Shown: positions 44,865 to 53,765 of the stretch, one piece after another
How positions within the stretch are numbered: position 1 is the first letter of the stretch
Layout of the letters: the number at the start of each line of letters is the position of its first letter
Origin: Mycolicibacter engbaekii
Lineage (GTDB): Bacteria; Actinomycetota; Actinomycetes; Mycobacteriales; Mycobacteriaceae
Reading direction: 5' to 3'
Assembly (NCBI RefSeq): GCF_002101585.1
Contig: NZ_LQOT01000010.1
Coordinates: forward strand, 1 to 64,000
Length of the DNA stretch: 64,000 nt
The notes under the pieces: model-generated
Seen by the model: the letters and a program-made list of their open reading frames with translations, nothing else
Database searches by the model: none
What the model was told of the DNA's origin: nothing
Position numbers and translations under genes: made by a program

Positions 44865-45809
44865 ATGGACGCGGCCGATTGGTCGTTGGAGCAGGGCGCG
44901 CCTCAGACCGGCCGCACCGCGGTGGTCACCGGGGCCAACACCGGGGTCGGTCTTGAAGTGGCCAGGGGATTGGCGGCGCTGGGTGCCACCGTCGTACTGG
45001 CCTGTCGCAACAGTGCCGCTGCAGCAGAGGCGCGGCGCGACATCCTCCGGTCGGCTCCGGAGGCGCGCGTCGACGTCGTTCATCTCGATGTCAGCGACCT
45101 GAGCTCGGTGCGTGCCTGCGCGGACGAGCTGCGGGCCGGCTATCCGGTCATCGACATCCTGGTCAACAACGCCGGTGTCATGCACCAGAGCCGGCAGGTG
45201 ACCTCCGACGGGTTCGAGGGCGATTTCGGAACGAATTTTCTCGGCCCGTTTGCCTTGACGGGCCTGCTGCTCGATCACCTGCGCGCGTCCACCGCAGGCC
45301 GGATCGTCGCGGTGAGCAGCAAGACCCACCGCAGCGGCCGGATCGCCTTCGAGGATCTGCAGTCGGAGAAGGTCTTCACGATGGCGAAGGCCTACGCGCA
45401 GTCCAAGCTGGCCCAGTTGATGGTCACCTACGAGCTGCAGCGGCGGCTGGAAGCTGCGGGCAGCGCGGCCATGGCGCTCGCCGCGCACCCCGGGGGCACC
45501 CGCACCTCGATCCTGCGCGAGCAGCCGGGGGCGATCCGCTGGGTGTTCAACAGCCGCTTCCGCTATCTGACCGGTTGGTTCACCCAAGGGCCGGCGCAGG
45601 GGGCGCTGCCCATGTTGCGGGCTGCGACCGATCCGGCCGCCACCGGGGGCCAGTTCTACGGCCCGGGAGGCCGTTTCGAGCAGATCGGACCGCCGATACC
45701 GGTACGGGCCGCCGGCCGGGCGCTCGACGTCGATGCCCAGCAGCGGCTGTGGGCGATCGCCGAAGAACTCACCGGGGTCACGTATGCGCTGCCGGGCGGT
45801 CCGGCATAG
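44865..45809 (+). CDS. SDR family oxidoreductase, retinol-dehydrogenase-like
   Basis: A 314-residue short-chain dehydrogenase. ATG at 44865 follows the SRPBCC stop closely. Motifs are VVTGANTGVGLEVARGLAAL, CRN at the cofactor 2'-phosphate site (suggesting NADP), VNNAGVM, catalytic serines in VAVSSKTH, and YAQSKLAQ. The extended substrate loop with HPGGTRTSI resembles retinol/WWOX-type SDRs common in mycobacteria. Substrate unknown. Confidence 0.87.
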   Translation: MDAADWSLEQGAPQTGRTAVVTGANTGVGLEVARGLAALGATVVLACRNSAAAAEARRDILRSAPEARVDVVHLDVSDLSSVRACADELRAGYPVIDILVNNAGVMHQSRQVTSDGFEGDFGTNFLGPFALTGLLLDHLRASTAGRIVAVSSKTHRSGRIAFEDLQSEKVFTMAKAYAQSKLAQLMVTYELQRRLEAAGSAAMALAAHPGGTRTSILREQPGAIRWVFNSRFRYLTGWFTQGPAQGALPMLRAATDPAATGGQFYGPGGRFEQIGPPIPVRAAGRALDVDAQQRLWAIAEELTGVTYALPGGPA

Positions 45810-45853
45810 CGCCGGCGCCACGTCGGGCGGTTGAGCATCGGAGGGGCCAGGTG

Positions 45854-45883
45854 TTGACCACCCCGCGCCCGCAATGCTAAGCA
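45854..45883 (+). promoter_or_regulatory. Promoter candidate for the aldehyde dehydrogenase gene
   Basis: TTGACC (45854-45859) followed by TGCTAAGC at 45875-45882 gives a 16-18 base spacing depending on the -10 chosen. It lies about 45 bases before the ATG at 45926, in the 116-base gap after the SDR gene. Confidence 0.4.
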
Positions 45884-45925
45884 GGTGCACAGCATCCCTG
45901 CCGCCGCGACCAGAAGGATCTGTGC

Positions 45926-47383
45926 ATGACAGTGCAGTCGGTAATCAACGATCTTGCGAGCCGCCCGGGCACCGGTGACGTCATCGCGGTCATCGACCCC
46001 GCCACCGAGGAACAGATCACCGAGTTCCGTGACGCCGGTCCCGAAGCCGTCGACGAAGCCGTCGCCCGCGCCAAGGCGGCCTATCAGTCCGGCGTGTGGA
46101 CCGACCTCCCGGCTCGCCAGCGCGCCAAGGTGCTGTGGAAGCTCGCAGACCTCATCGACGAGCACGCCGAGGAGTTCGCCGAGCTGGAATCACTGGACTC
46201 GGGCATGCCGCCGGCGCAGTCCGCGATGATCGTGTCGACCTGCGCGGAGTTCTACCGGTACTACGCGGGGTGGTGTACGAAGCTCAACGGCAGCAGCTAC
46301 CAGGTGCAGATGGAGGGCGGCGTCACCGGCACCTACGCCAACATGCATGCCTACACGGTGAAGGAACCCTATTCCGTGGTGGGCTTGATCTATCCCTGGA
46401 ACGGTCCGCTGTTCAACGCGTGCGCCAAGATCGCCCCGGCGTTGGCGGCCGGCTGCAGCAGCGTGGTCAAGCCGGCCGAGGAGACGCCGCTCTCGGCGGT
46501 GTTGCTGGAACGGCTGATCGGCGAGGCCGGTGTTCCCGACGGCGTCACCAACTTCGTCATCGGTTACGGCGCCACCGCGGGCGCGGCGATCACCAACCAT
46601 CCCGACGTGGAGAAGGTGGCGTTCACCGGTTCGACCGAGGTCGGCAAGGAAATCATGCGCAACTGTGCGGACAACCTGAAGAAGGTCACCCTCGAGTTGG
46701 GCGGGAAGTCCCCGGTCCTGATCTATGAGGACGCCGACCTGGACATGGCGATCATGATGGCCGCGATGGGCATCTTCGTGCACTCCGGCCAGGGATGCGT
46801 CTGCGGCTCAAGGGTCTTCGTGCAGCGCAGCGTCTATGAGCGCGTGGTGGCGGGCATCGCGATGATCGGTGACAACCTGGTGCTCGGGGGGCCCAAGGAC
46901 GAGGGATCGATGATCAGCCCGCTGGTCAGCGCCAAGCAACTCCAGCGCGTCATGGGCTACATCGATCAGGGCAGGCGCGACGGCGTCGAGATCGTCAGCG
47001 GCGGTTACCGGCTGGACCGCAAGGGCTACTTCGTCAAACCCACCGTGATCACCAACGTGGACCCGGCCACCAGCCGGCTCTACAAGGAGGAGATCTTCGG
47101 CCCGGTCGTCACCGTCTTGCCGTTCGACGACGACGACGAAGCCGTGGCGATGGCCAACGACACCAGCTACGGATTGGCCGCCACGGTCTGGACCACCAAC
47201 CTGGCTCGCGCCCACAACCTGGGCAAGCGGCTGCAGGCCGGCATGGTGGGGCTGAACTGCCAGCTGACCTTCGACCACAACGTCCCGTTCGGCGGCTACA
47301 AGCAGTCCGGCGTCGGCAAGGAGTTCGGCTACGAGGGCATCGATGGCTACCTGAAGACCAAGTCGGTCTGGGCGGCGCTCTGA
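45926..47383 (+). CDS. Aldehyde dehydrogenase (NAD(P)+)
   Basis: A 485-residue member of the ALDH superfamily oxidising aldehydes to acids. Features are IYPWNGPLFNACAKIAPALA, FTGSTEVGKEI, the general-base glutamate in LELGGKSPVLIYEDADLD, the nucleophilic cysteine in SGQGCVCGSR, and the C-terminal VPFGGYKQSGVGKEFGYEG. ATG at 45926 follows AGAAGGAT. Its last 37 bases overlap tail-to-tail the coding end of the MMPL gene on the other strand. It may remove aldehydes made by the nearby oxidoreductases; that is inference. Confidence 0.93.
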   Translation: MTVQSVINDLASRPGTGDVIAVIDPATEEQITEFRDAGPEAVDEAVARAKAAYQSGVWTDLPARQRAKVLWKLADLIDEHAEEFAELESLDSGMPPAQSAMIVSTCAEFYRYYAGWCTKLNGSSYQVQMEGGVTGTYANMHAYTVKEPYSVVGLIYPWNGPLFNACAKIAPALAAGCSSVVKPAEETPLSAVLLERLIGEAGVPDGVTNFVIGYGATAGAAITNHPDVEKVAFTGSTEVGKEIMRNCADNLKKVTLELGGKSPVLIYEDADLDMAIMMAAMGIFVHSGQGCVCGSRVFVQRSVYERVVAGIAMIGDNLVLGGPKDEGSMISPLVSAKQLQRVMGYIDQGRRDGVEIVSGGYRLDRKGYFVKPTVITNVDPATSRLYKEEIFGPVVTVLPFDDDDEAVAMANDTSYGLAATVWTTNLARAHNLGKRLQAGMVGLNCQLTFDHNVPFGGYKQSGVGKEFGYEGIDGYLKTKSVWAAL

Positions 47384-49446
47384 GTTCCGGCCGGTTCGAC
47401 CGGCGGGTTGGGCCACCAGATCCGGTCGCCGATCAAGGCGAAGAGCGCTGGAATCACCAGTGTGCGAACAACGAAGGTGTCCAACAGGATTCCGAGACCG
47501 ACGATGATGCCCAGCTGCGTCAGCACGATCAACGGCAGCACCCCCAGGACGCAGAACACCGCAGCCAGCACGATCCCGGCGCTGGTGATGACCCCACCGG
47601 TCGCCGAGACCGCGCGCACCATCCCTTCGCGGGTGCCGTGGCCGGGGGTCTCCTCGCGGGCCCGGGTCACCAGGAAGATGGTGTAGTCCACTCCCAGCGC
47701 AACCAGGAACAGGAACGCGAACAGGGGAGTGCTGTTGTCCAGGGCCGGAAATCCGAACAGATGCAGGCTGGCCCAGCCGCCCAAGCCGAGCGCCGCCAGG
47801 GCGCTGAGCACCGTCGCCGCCACCAGGACCGGCGGCGCCAGCACCGCCCGAAGCAGGACGAACAGCACCGCGAGAACCACCAGCAGGATCAGCGGAATCA
47901 GCACCGTGCGGTCGCGGATGGCGGCGTCGCGGATGTCGAGGGCCTCGGCGTCCGCCCCGCCGACCAACGCGCGGGAATCCACGGCGCGCACCGAATCGCG
48001 AAGCCCGGAAACAGTCTCAAAAGCCGCGTCGGTCGCCGGTGCGGCGTCGAGAACCACCGACCACATGGTCCGTCCGGTCTCGGAAACACCGGTCTGCACC
48101 GCCGAGACGACGCCCGGTACCGCGGTGATCGCCCGGTTGAGCTGTGCAGAGCGGGCGGTCGGGCCGATCACGACGGCCGGACTCGCAGCGCCTTCCGGGA
48201 AGTGTTCTGCCAGCCGGTCGAATCCGGTCACCGAGTCGGCTTGTAACCGGAACTGCTCGGTCTGCGACAACCCGACCCCGGTGCCCAGCAGTCCGGCCGC
48301 CGATACCGCCAGGACGGCAACCGCCGCCGTGCACACCGCTGCCGGGTGGCGCGAGACGGCGTCGGCGACCCGGTGCCATGGGCCTGACGATGTCGGCGCC
48401 GCATCTCCGGTGGGCCGGGGAATGAACGGCCAGAACAGTTTCCGGCCGAACAGTGCCAGTAGTGGGGGCAGCAGCAGCAGGACGAATACGGCGGCCACCA
48501 CCAGCCCGCAGCTGGCGCAGACTCCCAGGCTGCGGGTGCTCGGGGTGACCGCCAGGATCAGCGTCAGCAGGGCCAGCACCACGGTGGCATTGCTGGCCAG
48601 GATCGCCGGGGCGGCGGCGGCCACCGCGCGGCGCAGCGCAGCGCGGTGGTCGGGGGCCACGCGGAGTTCTTCGCGGTAGCGCGAGATCAGCAGCAGCGCG
48701 TAGTTGGTGCCGGCGCCGAAGACCAGAACGCTGGTGATCCCGGCGGTCGACCCGTCCAGGGTCACACCCGCGGCATTCGCGACGGCGGATCCGGCCACGG
48801 TGGCCACCCGGTCGGCCAGCGCGATCACCAGCAGGGGCACCAACCACAGCACCGGCGACCGGTAGGTGACGATCAACAGCAGCGCCACCACCAGGGCGGT
48901 GACCACCAACAAGGTGACATTGGCGCCGGTGAAGGCATCGGCGATATCGGCGCCGAATGCCGGCCCGCCGGTTATGTGCGTGGACAGCCCGGCCGGCAGA
49001 CCGTCGTCGGCAGCGGCGCGCAACGCCTTGACCGTGTCGGTGAGCGCGAAGCCGGATAAGCCGGCGTTCAACGGCACCGCGGCCACGGCCGCTTCGCGGT
49101 CGGCGGAGACCTGCACCGGCACAGCCGGACCGGGCAGCACCTGGGGCACCTGCGCCAGCCGATCGCGGGCCGCATTGAGTGCCGCGAGGTCTTCGGGCGT
49201 CAGCGGCTCTCCGTCGGTACGGGTGGCGACCAACAGCGCCGTGGCCTGTTCCCCGCCGGCGAAGGTGGGCAGTGCTGCGGCGACGCGGGCGGATTCGGCG
49301 CTGGCCGGAAGGGACTCCGGCGATCGTGTCGCGGAGTCATCGCCCCCGCTGAGCGCCAACAGTGCGACGGCGACCAGCAACGGAAGCAGCGCGATGAGCC
49401 AGGAGCGGCGGCCGGTCACGGCAGCGGACAAGCGGTCCCAGACCAT
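47347..49446 (-). CDS. MMPL family RND transporter (second, distinct)
   Basis: A 699-residue inner-membrane exporter of the shorter MMPL type, with one large loop after helix 1 and twelve helices. It starts MVWDRLSAAVTGRRSWLIAL at the ATG 49446. GAGTNYALLLISRYREELR replaces the usual Asp-Tyr with Asn-Tyr in the first half, whereas the second half has VALGVDYTIFLVTRAREE. It overlaps the ALDH 3' end. The Asp-to-Asn change in one relay site is typical of this actinobacterial subgroup. No MmpS partner. Cargo unknown. Confidence 0.88.
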   Translation of the reverse strand: MVWDRLSAAVTGRRSWLIALLPLLVAVALLALSGGDDSATRSPESLPASAESARVAAALPTFAGGEQATALLVATRTDGEPLTPEDLAALNAARDRLAQVPQVLPGPAVPVQVSADREAAVAAVPLNAGLSGFALTDTVKALRAAADDGLPAGLSTHITGGPAFGADIADAFTGANVTLLVVTALVVALLLIVTYRSPVLWLVPLLVIALADRVATVAGSAVANAAGVTLDGSTAGITSVLVFGAGTNYALLLISRYREELRVAPDHRAALRRAVAAAAPAILASNATVVLALLTLILAVTPSTRSLGVCASCGLVVAAVFVLLLLPPLLALFGRKLFWPFIPRPTGDAAPTSSGPWHRVADAVSRHPAAVCTAAVAVLAVSAAGLLGTGVGLSQTEQFRLQADSVTGFDRLAEHFPEGAASPAVVIGPTARSAQLNRAITAVPGVVSAVQTGVSETGRTMWSVVLDAAPATDAAFETVSGLRDSVRAVDSRALVGGADAEALDIRDAAIRDRTVLIPLILLVVLAVLFVLLRAVLAPPVLVAATVLSALAALGLGGWASLHLFGFPALDNSTPLFAFLFLVALGVDYTIFLVTRAREETPGHGTREGMVRAVSATGGVITSAGIVLAAVFCVLGVLPLIVLTQLGIIVGLGILLDTFVVRTLVIPALFALIGDRIWWPNPPVEPAGTQSAAQTDLVFR

Positions 49447-49514
49447 TCGGTGAGCATGGCACCGATTCCGCGAGTGGACAACCGAATGCGACCGCGGGCC
49501 GCTACTGTAGGCCG

Positions 49515-50138
49515 GTGACCGGCGGTGCGAATATCGAGTTCTCGCGCCGTGTCTTCCTGCGCGATGCCGTCTGGGCGGTACCGGTCGCCGCAGCTGTGCT
49601 GGCCAGCCCCCGTGCGTTGGCGGCGCCTGCTCGCTCCGGCGGGTGCGATGATCCCGACCAGGTGATCGACAATTGCGTTGTGGCGCTGCCACAGGAGTTC
49701 AGCTGGACCAGCTTCTCCACCAGCCCCGCCGTCGGCGGAGGCACTGACTACGCAATCCAGTTCACCACCAGGATCACGCCGGGTCCGCCGGTACCGGCGG
49801 ACGCCACCGGCTACCGCATCGACAGTCTGCGCATCGCCGGTACCTCGCCCGAAGGTTCGGCGTTCTCTGTGGCGCCGTCGGTGGGCGAGAGCGGTTCACG
49901 CGCCATCTGGATACGGTCGGACTCGTCGCTCCGTTTCGTGCTGGACGCACCCTGGGACCCCAAGCAGCTGGTCCGCACCTTCGACTACACCTACAACGTG
50001 GTCTACCTGAACGCGGCGACCGAGATCCAAACGTGCACATATGCGACGACAATGCGGCTCGCCGACAACCGTGCCGCTGCGGGCGGGGTCGGATCGGTGG
50101 CGTTCTCTGTGCCGCGGCTGGCGTCCTGCGGCCTCTGA
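49515..50138 (+). CDS. Tat-exported protein of unknown function
   Basis: A 207-residue protein with a twin-arginine signal (SRRVFLRDAVWAVPVAAAV) and Ala-rich cleavage region. The mature part is beta-rich with three or four cysteines (GGCDDPDQVIDNC, TCTYA, final LASCGL), likely disulphide-bonded. No family was recognised; similar Tat hypotheticals occur in mycobacteria and their relatives. GTG start at 49515. It diverges from the MMPL gene across a 68-base gap, so the two may share regulation. Confidence 0.8.
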   Translation: MTGGANIEFSRRVFLRDAVWAVPVAAAVLASPRALAAPARSGGCDDPDQVIDNCVVALPQEFSWTSFSTSPAVGGGTDYAIQFTTRITPGPPVPADATGYRIDSLRIAGTSPEGSAFSVAPSVGESGSRAIWIRSDSSLRFVLDAPWDPKQLVRTFDYTYNVVYLNAATEIQTCTYATTMRLADNRAAAGGVGSVAFSVPRLASCGL

Positions 50139-50140
50139 CG

Positions 50141-50812
50141 TCAGCGGCCCGGGATCGGCTGGTCGTCGTCGCGGTGACCGAAAACCCCGAAGCCGTCCAC
50201 CAGTTGGGGAGACGGCGCAGGGGACCAGTCCCACCCGGCGATCTGACGGCGGGAGCGCCTGCTCAACAGTCCACGCAGCAGCTCATAGCCGTCGACGCGC
50301 AATACGGTGACGGCGTCGCCGGATCCGGACCGCCATTCCCGGCCCAGCTCGTCGGTGATCACCAGGCTTTCGGCTTCCGGAAGCCGCCGGCCGGGCAGGT
50401 GGCCCATGGCGTCCAGGAAGGGCTGCCAATGCTCACGATCGACGCGGCCCAGGCCGAGCGCCTCGTGCAGGTCGGCCTCATGACAGATCGCATCGGCTGC
50501 CAGGTTGGGCCCGGCGAACCGTTCGGGCAGGGTTGCTTCCACCGCCGGGGAGGCGAGCTCCCACTCCTTGAGCAGCTCGCCGACTGGGCGGTCGCGGCGC
50601 TCGGCGACGTGCCGCGCGGTCCAGGAAGGACCCGGCGCCCCGTCGAGTCGCTGGGCACGGGCGTCCGCGGCGCCACCGGTCAGGTGAGCCAACACCTCAT
50701 GCACCGACCATCCGGGCGTCGCCGGAACCGGCAGCCTCAGCTGGCTCTCGCTGAGCCCCTCGGCCAGTTTGCTGATCCGGGCGCGGGCGGCGCGGTAGAT
50801 GGCGTCAAGCAT
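50141..50812 (-). CDS. Maleylpyruvate isomerase-family (mycothiol-dependent DinB-fold) protein
   Basis: A 223-residue DinB/MDMPI-fold protein. The metal-binding histidines fit PGWSVHEVLAHLTGG and ICHEADLHEALG, and the C-terminal domain is the MDMPI_C type. Family members use mycothiol for isomerase or S-transferase chemistry. The ATG at 50812 is seven bases after AGGAGG; a GTG one codon upstream is also possible. It converges on the Tat protein with a two-base gap. Confidence 0.83.
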   Translation of the reverse strand: MLDAIYRAARARISKLAEGLSESQLRLPVPATPGWSVHEVLAHLTGGAADARAQRLDGAPGPSWTARHVAERRDRPVGELLKEWELASPAVEATLPERFAGPNLAADAICHEADLHEALGLGRVDREHWQPFLDAMGHLPGRRLPEAESLVITDELGREWRSGSGDAVTVLRVDGYELLRGLLSRRSRRQIAGWDWSPAPSPQLVDGFGVFGHRDDDQPIPGR

Positions 50813-50973
50813 CACAGAACCTCCTGGCGAGTTGGGACGGCGGGCGGCCGACGCTTTTCACCCTACCCGTTAATTTAAGAAAATTAAGGGATCGGTGGCA
50901 GAGAAATAAGATTTGGGCCGGTGTGCCGCCCTTTTGTCGCGATATATGGGCTTACGACTGTAAAGAAACTGGC

Positions 50974-51052
50974 GTTAGGATAGGTGTCAGCTAACACAGA
51001 CAACAGAAGATGTTATTCAGAACCCAAGTGGGGACAACTAACAGGCCGTTAG
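50974..51052. promoter_or_regulatory. Clustered CTAAC/GTTAG operator half-sites
   Basis: Upstream of the TetR gene at 51062, GTTAG at 50974-50978 faces CTAAC at 50991-50995, and CTAAC at 51038-51042 faces GTTAG at 51048-51052. A nearly symmetric 14-mer GTGTCAGCTAACAC spans 50984-50997. The spacing relative to the GTG suggests negative autoregulation. The same half-site at both ends suggests two dimers. Confidence 0.6.
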
Positions 51053-51061
51053 GATCACCCC

Positions 51062-51676
51062 GTGCCCCCTCCCCCACGCCGGCGCAATTTGCGAGGTCAC
51101 GGCGCGCTGCTGCGCGACGAGATCCTGGCCGCGGCCGTGCGGGTCATCGATGGCGCCGAGAGTGAAGCCGAGGTCTCACTGCGCCGGATCGCCCGGGAGG
51201 CCGGCATCGCCGCTCCATCGGTGTATGCGCACTTCGCCGACCTGGAGCGGGTGCTCGAGGCCGTCGCCGAGTCGAGCTGGATTCAGGTCTCCGACGAGAT
51301 CGCCGAATACGTGCAGCACGCCACCAGCCCCCGGGAATGCCTGCTCATCGGTTGCCGGATCTATGTGGCCTTTGCCAAGCGCCACCCGCTGCGCTACACC
51401 CTGATGACTCAGAAGGGGCAGATCCCCCCGGCTGCCCGGCGGGCGCTGGCCGTGGTGACCAGAGGATTGCTGGCCTGCCGGGGGCAGGGATCCGATGCTT
51501 CCGACAGCGATTGCGACCGGATCGCCGCCGCGTTGTCCGTCGCGCTGCACGGTGTGGCGATGCTGCACCGCAGCGACGCGCCGAGCCTGTGGCTCAATGA
51601 CTTCAGCACGGACGACGTGATCGCGACGCTGGTCGACAGCGCGACCCTGCAGCTGGCCGAAGCCGAACGCGTCTGA
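51062..51676 (+). CDS. TetR family transcriptional regulator
   Basis: A 204-residue regulator with helix-turn-helix VSLRRIAREAGIAAPSVYAH-FADLERVLEAV, then a TetR_C_25/WHG-like ligand domain (FAKRHPLRYTLMTQKGQIPP). GTG start with no strong ribosome binding site. The upstream half-site cluster and the divergent DinB-type gene suggest it regulates itself and that neighbour. The lipoprotein gene downstream converges on it. Confidence 0.88.
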   Translation: MPPPPRRRNLRGHGALLRDEILAAAVRVIDGAESEAEVSLRRIAREAGIAAPSVYAHFADLERVLEAVAESSWIQVSDEIAEYVQHATSPRECLLIGCRIYVAFAKRHPLRYTLMTQKGQIPPAARRALAVVTRGLLACRGQGSDASDSDCDRIAAALSVALHGVAMLHRSDAPSLWLNDFSTDDVIATLVDSATLQLAEAERV

Positions 51677-51689
51677 GGCGCGGCGGACG

Positions 51690-52124
51690 CTAACCGCCGC
51701 TGGAGGCCGGTGGCCGGGCCTGCGGCACGAATCCTTTGAGCACGTCGGGCAGGCCGGCGGACTGTTGCGGCGGCGCGCAGGTCGGCGGGCACTGGGCCAG
51801 CTGCCAGGTCTGGCAGCGATCCGTTCGAAACGCGGTGTCGCTCGGCTCGATCAGCACGACCTGCGGTTTCTTGGTCATGGCGCTGTCGAGGGTCTTCTCG
51901 CCGCTGATCCGGCGCCAATAGCAGGCTTGCCCGTCACGCGGTCCGTCCGAACGGTAGGTGCCCGGCGCAATGTCGGTGCCGACGGCGAAGGTGCCGTCGC
52001 CGTCGATCACCTGCTTGGGCGCCGGTGGGGGAGCAGGGGTCGGATCAGCCCCGGCGACCCCGGCGGCCGGCCCGCAGGCCGCCAGCGCGATCGCCGCCGC
52101 GGCGGCCAGATGGAGCGCTCTCAT
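51690..52124 (-). CDS. Putative lipoprotein
   Basis: A 144-residue exported protein with a signal peptide ending in the lipobox LAAC (C17), so it is likely lipid-anchored. After a Pro-rich linker, a domain with DGTFAVGTDIAPGTYRSDGP and CYWRRISG resembles repeats in many actinobacterial lipoproteins that bind at the envelope. Further cysteines in RCQTWQLAQCPPTC may pair. The C-terminus is Pro/Ala/Gly-rich. Function unknown. Confidence 0.82.
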   Translation of the reverse strand: MRALHLAAAAAIALAACGPAAGVAGADPTPAPPPAPKQVIDGDGTFAVGTDIAPGTYRSDGPRDGQACYWRRISGEKTLDSAMTKKPQVVLIEPSDTAFRTDRCQTWQLAQCPPTCAPPQQSAGLPDVLKGFVPQARPPASSGG

Positions 52125-52178
52125 ACCTAACGAAGGTACCGCGACCCAATCGCGGGCGGCCCGGCCTGCCGGGTACGG

Positions 52179-52820
52179 CTAGCGCTTGACCCCGACGGTG
52201 ATCAGGTCCGACACCACCAGCGTCCAGGCGGGGCGCGCCACCCGATGCTGGTCGGTGACGGTGAAGCCGGCGTCGGTGAACAGCGTGCTCATCTCGCTGG
52301 GGGTCGGCTGTTTCGCCGGGTTCCAGCGAAGGCCCGACAAGCGCTCGAGGGGATCGGGCAGGCGGGGACTCATCGCGGTGACCGCCGCCATCCCGCCCGG
52401 CGCCAGTACCCGGTAGAACTCGCGCACGGCGGCCGGCTGGTTGAAGAAGTGGAACGCCGAGCTGGTGACCACCGCATCAAGTGACCCGTCGTCGAACGGC
52501 AACTGTTCTGCCGGACCGGTCAACCACTGCACCCGCGACGAGCGGCTGGAAGCCTCCCTCAGCATGCCCTCGGACATGTCCACGCCATAGACCGCCGCGG
52601 GGGACAGTTCGCGTTCGATGCGGTCGGCCAGGATGCCGGTGCCGCAGGCGATGTCGGCCACCCGGTCCGGTCGGTGGGACCGCAGCGCGGCGATCAGCTC
52701 GTCCTGCGCGGGACGGTAGACCCAACGCTGCAGGAACCCAGCGTCGTAGGCCGGAGCGGCAAAGCTCCAGAAGCGGGTGACGGCGTCGTTGAATGCTCGG
52801 CGCGGAGCGGGAGACGGCAC
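52179..52820 (-). CDS. Class I SAM-dependent methyltransferase
   Basis: A 213-residue Rossmann-fold methyltransferase of the UbiE/Methyltransf_11 type. Motif I is RVADIACGTGILADRI, the acidic loop is VYGVDMSEGML, and motif III is LPFDDGSLDAVVTSSAFHFF with YRVLAPGGMAAV downstream. GTG start at 52820. The substrate cannot be inferred; lipids, quinones and small metabolites are all used by this family. It diverges from the rhomboid gene with a 41-base gap. Confidence 0.87.
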   Translation of the reverse strand: MPSPAPRRAFNDAVTRFWSFAAPAYDAGFLQRWVYRPAQDELIAALRSHRPDRVADIACGTGILADRIERELSPAAVYGVDMSEGMLREASSRSSRVQWLTGPAEQLPFDDGSLDAVVTSSAFHFFNQPAAVREFYRVLAPGGMAAVTAMSPRLPDPLERLSGLRWNPAKQPTPSEMSTLFTDAGFTVTDQHRVARPAWTLVVSDLITVGVKR

Positions 52821-52861
52821 AGTGTGAAATCTACCGCCAGCGCTCTGACAAGGTGTAACCC

Positions 52862-53662
52862 ATGACCGTCTGCTACCGGCACCCCGATCGGGCCACCGCG
52901 CTGCGCTGCACCAGGTGCGAGCGCCCCATCTGCGGCGAGTGCATGCGCGGCGCCGCTGTCGGCCAACACTGTGTGGACTGCGCGCACGCTGAGGGGGGCG
53001 GCGCGGTGCGCCGGACGAACTCGCTGGTGCGCGCCGTCACCAACACGCCGGTGGCCACCTACGCGCTGATCGCGTTGAGCGTGCTGGCCTTCGTCGGGCA
53101 GCTGTCGTCGCACCAGTTCGAGTCCGAACTCGTGCTCTGGCCCCCGGCGGTGGCCGAGGGCCAGACCTACCGGCTGCTGACCTCGGCGTTCCTGCACTAC
53201 GGCGCCATGCATCTGCTGCTGAACATGTGGGCGCTCTATGTGGTGGGTCCCGCGCTCGAAGGCAGCCTGGGCCGTGCGCGCTACCTCGCGCTGTACCTGC
53301 TCAGCGCGCTGGGGGGTTCGGTGACGGTCTACCTGTTGGCGCCGCTGACCTCCGCCACCGCCGGCGCCTCGGGCGCCATCTTCGGGCTGTTCGGCGCCGC
53401 GCTGATCATCGGACGGCGGCTGAATGTCGACGTCGGCTGGATCGGCGCACTGATCGTCATCAACCTGGTCTTCACCTTCACCGTGCCCAGGATCAGCTGG
53501 CAGGGGCACGTCGGCGGTCTGATCACCGGGCTGGTGATCGCGTGTGCCTATGCCTACCCCCCGACGGCGAACCGTCCCCGGATCCAGGCGGCGGCCGGTC
53601 TTGCGCTGCTGGCGCTGTTCGTCGCGCTGATCTGGTGGCGCACTGCCGAATTGGTCTCCTGA
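52862..53662 (+). CDS. Rhomboid family intramembrane serine protease (Rv0110-like)
   Basis: A 266-residue membrane protease with an N-terminal B-box-like zinc finger (CYRHPDRATALRCTRCERPICGECM split over its first 30 residues). Six or seven helices follow. The catalytic serine lies in TAGASGAIFGLFG and the histidine in WQGHVGGLITG; the conserved HLLLNMWALYVVG helix with its HxxxN is present. In M. tuberculosis Rv0110 is followed by acyltransferase Rv0111, as here. Substrates are unknown. Confidence 0.92.
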   Translation: MTVCYRHPDRATALRCTRCERPICGECMRGAAVGQHCVDCAHAEGGGAVRRTNSLVRAVTNTPVATYALIALSVLAFVGQLSSHQFESELVLWPPAVAEGQTYRLLTSAFLHYGAMHLLLNMWALYVVGPALEGSLGRARYLALYLLSALGGSVTVYLLAPLTSATAGASGAIFGLFGAALIIGRRLNVDVGWIGALIVINLVFTFTVPRISWQGHVGGLITGLVIACAYAYPPTANRPRIQAAAGLALLALFVALIWWRTAELVS

Positions 53663-53765
53663 TCACGAGCGTGTCATCCGCTGCAGGCCCCCGGTCGCCC
53701 CTAAGATTTCGGTGGTCCACCAGCGAGAGGATCGACCAATCGGCGCCCACGGCGACCACCCTGAC

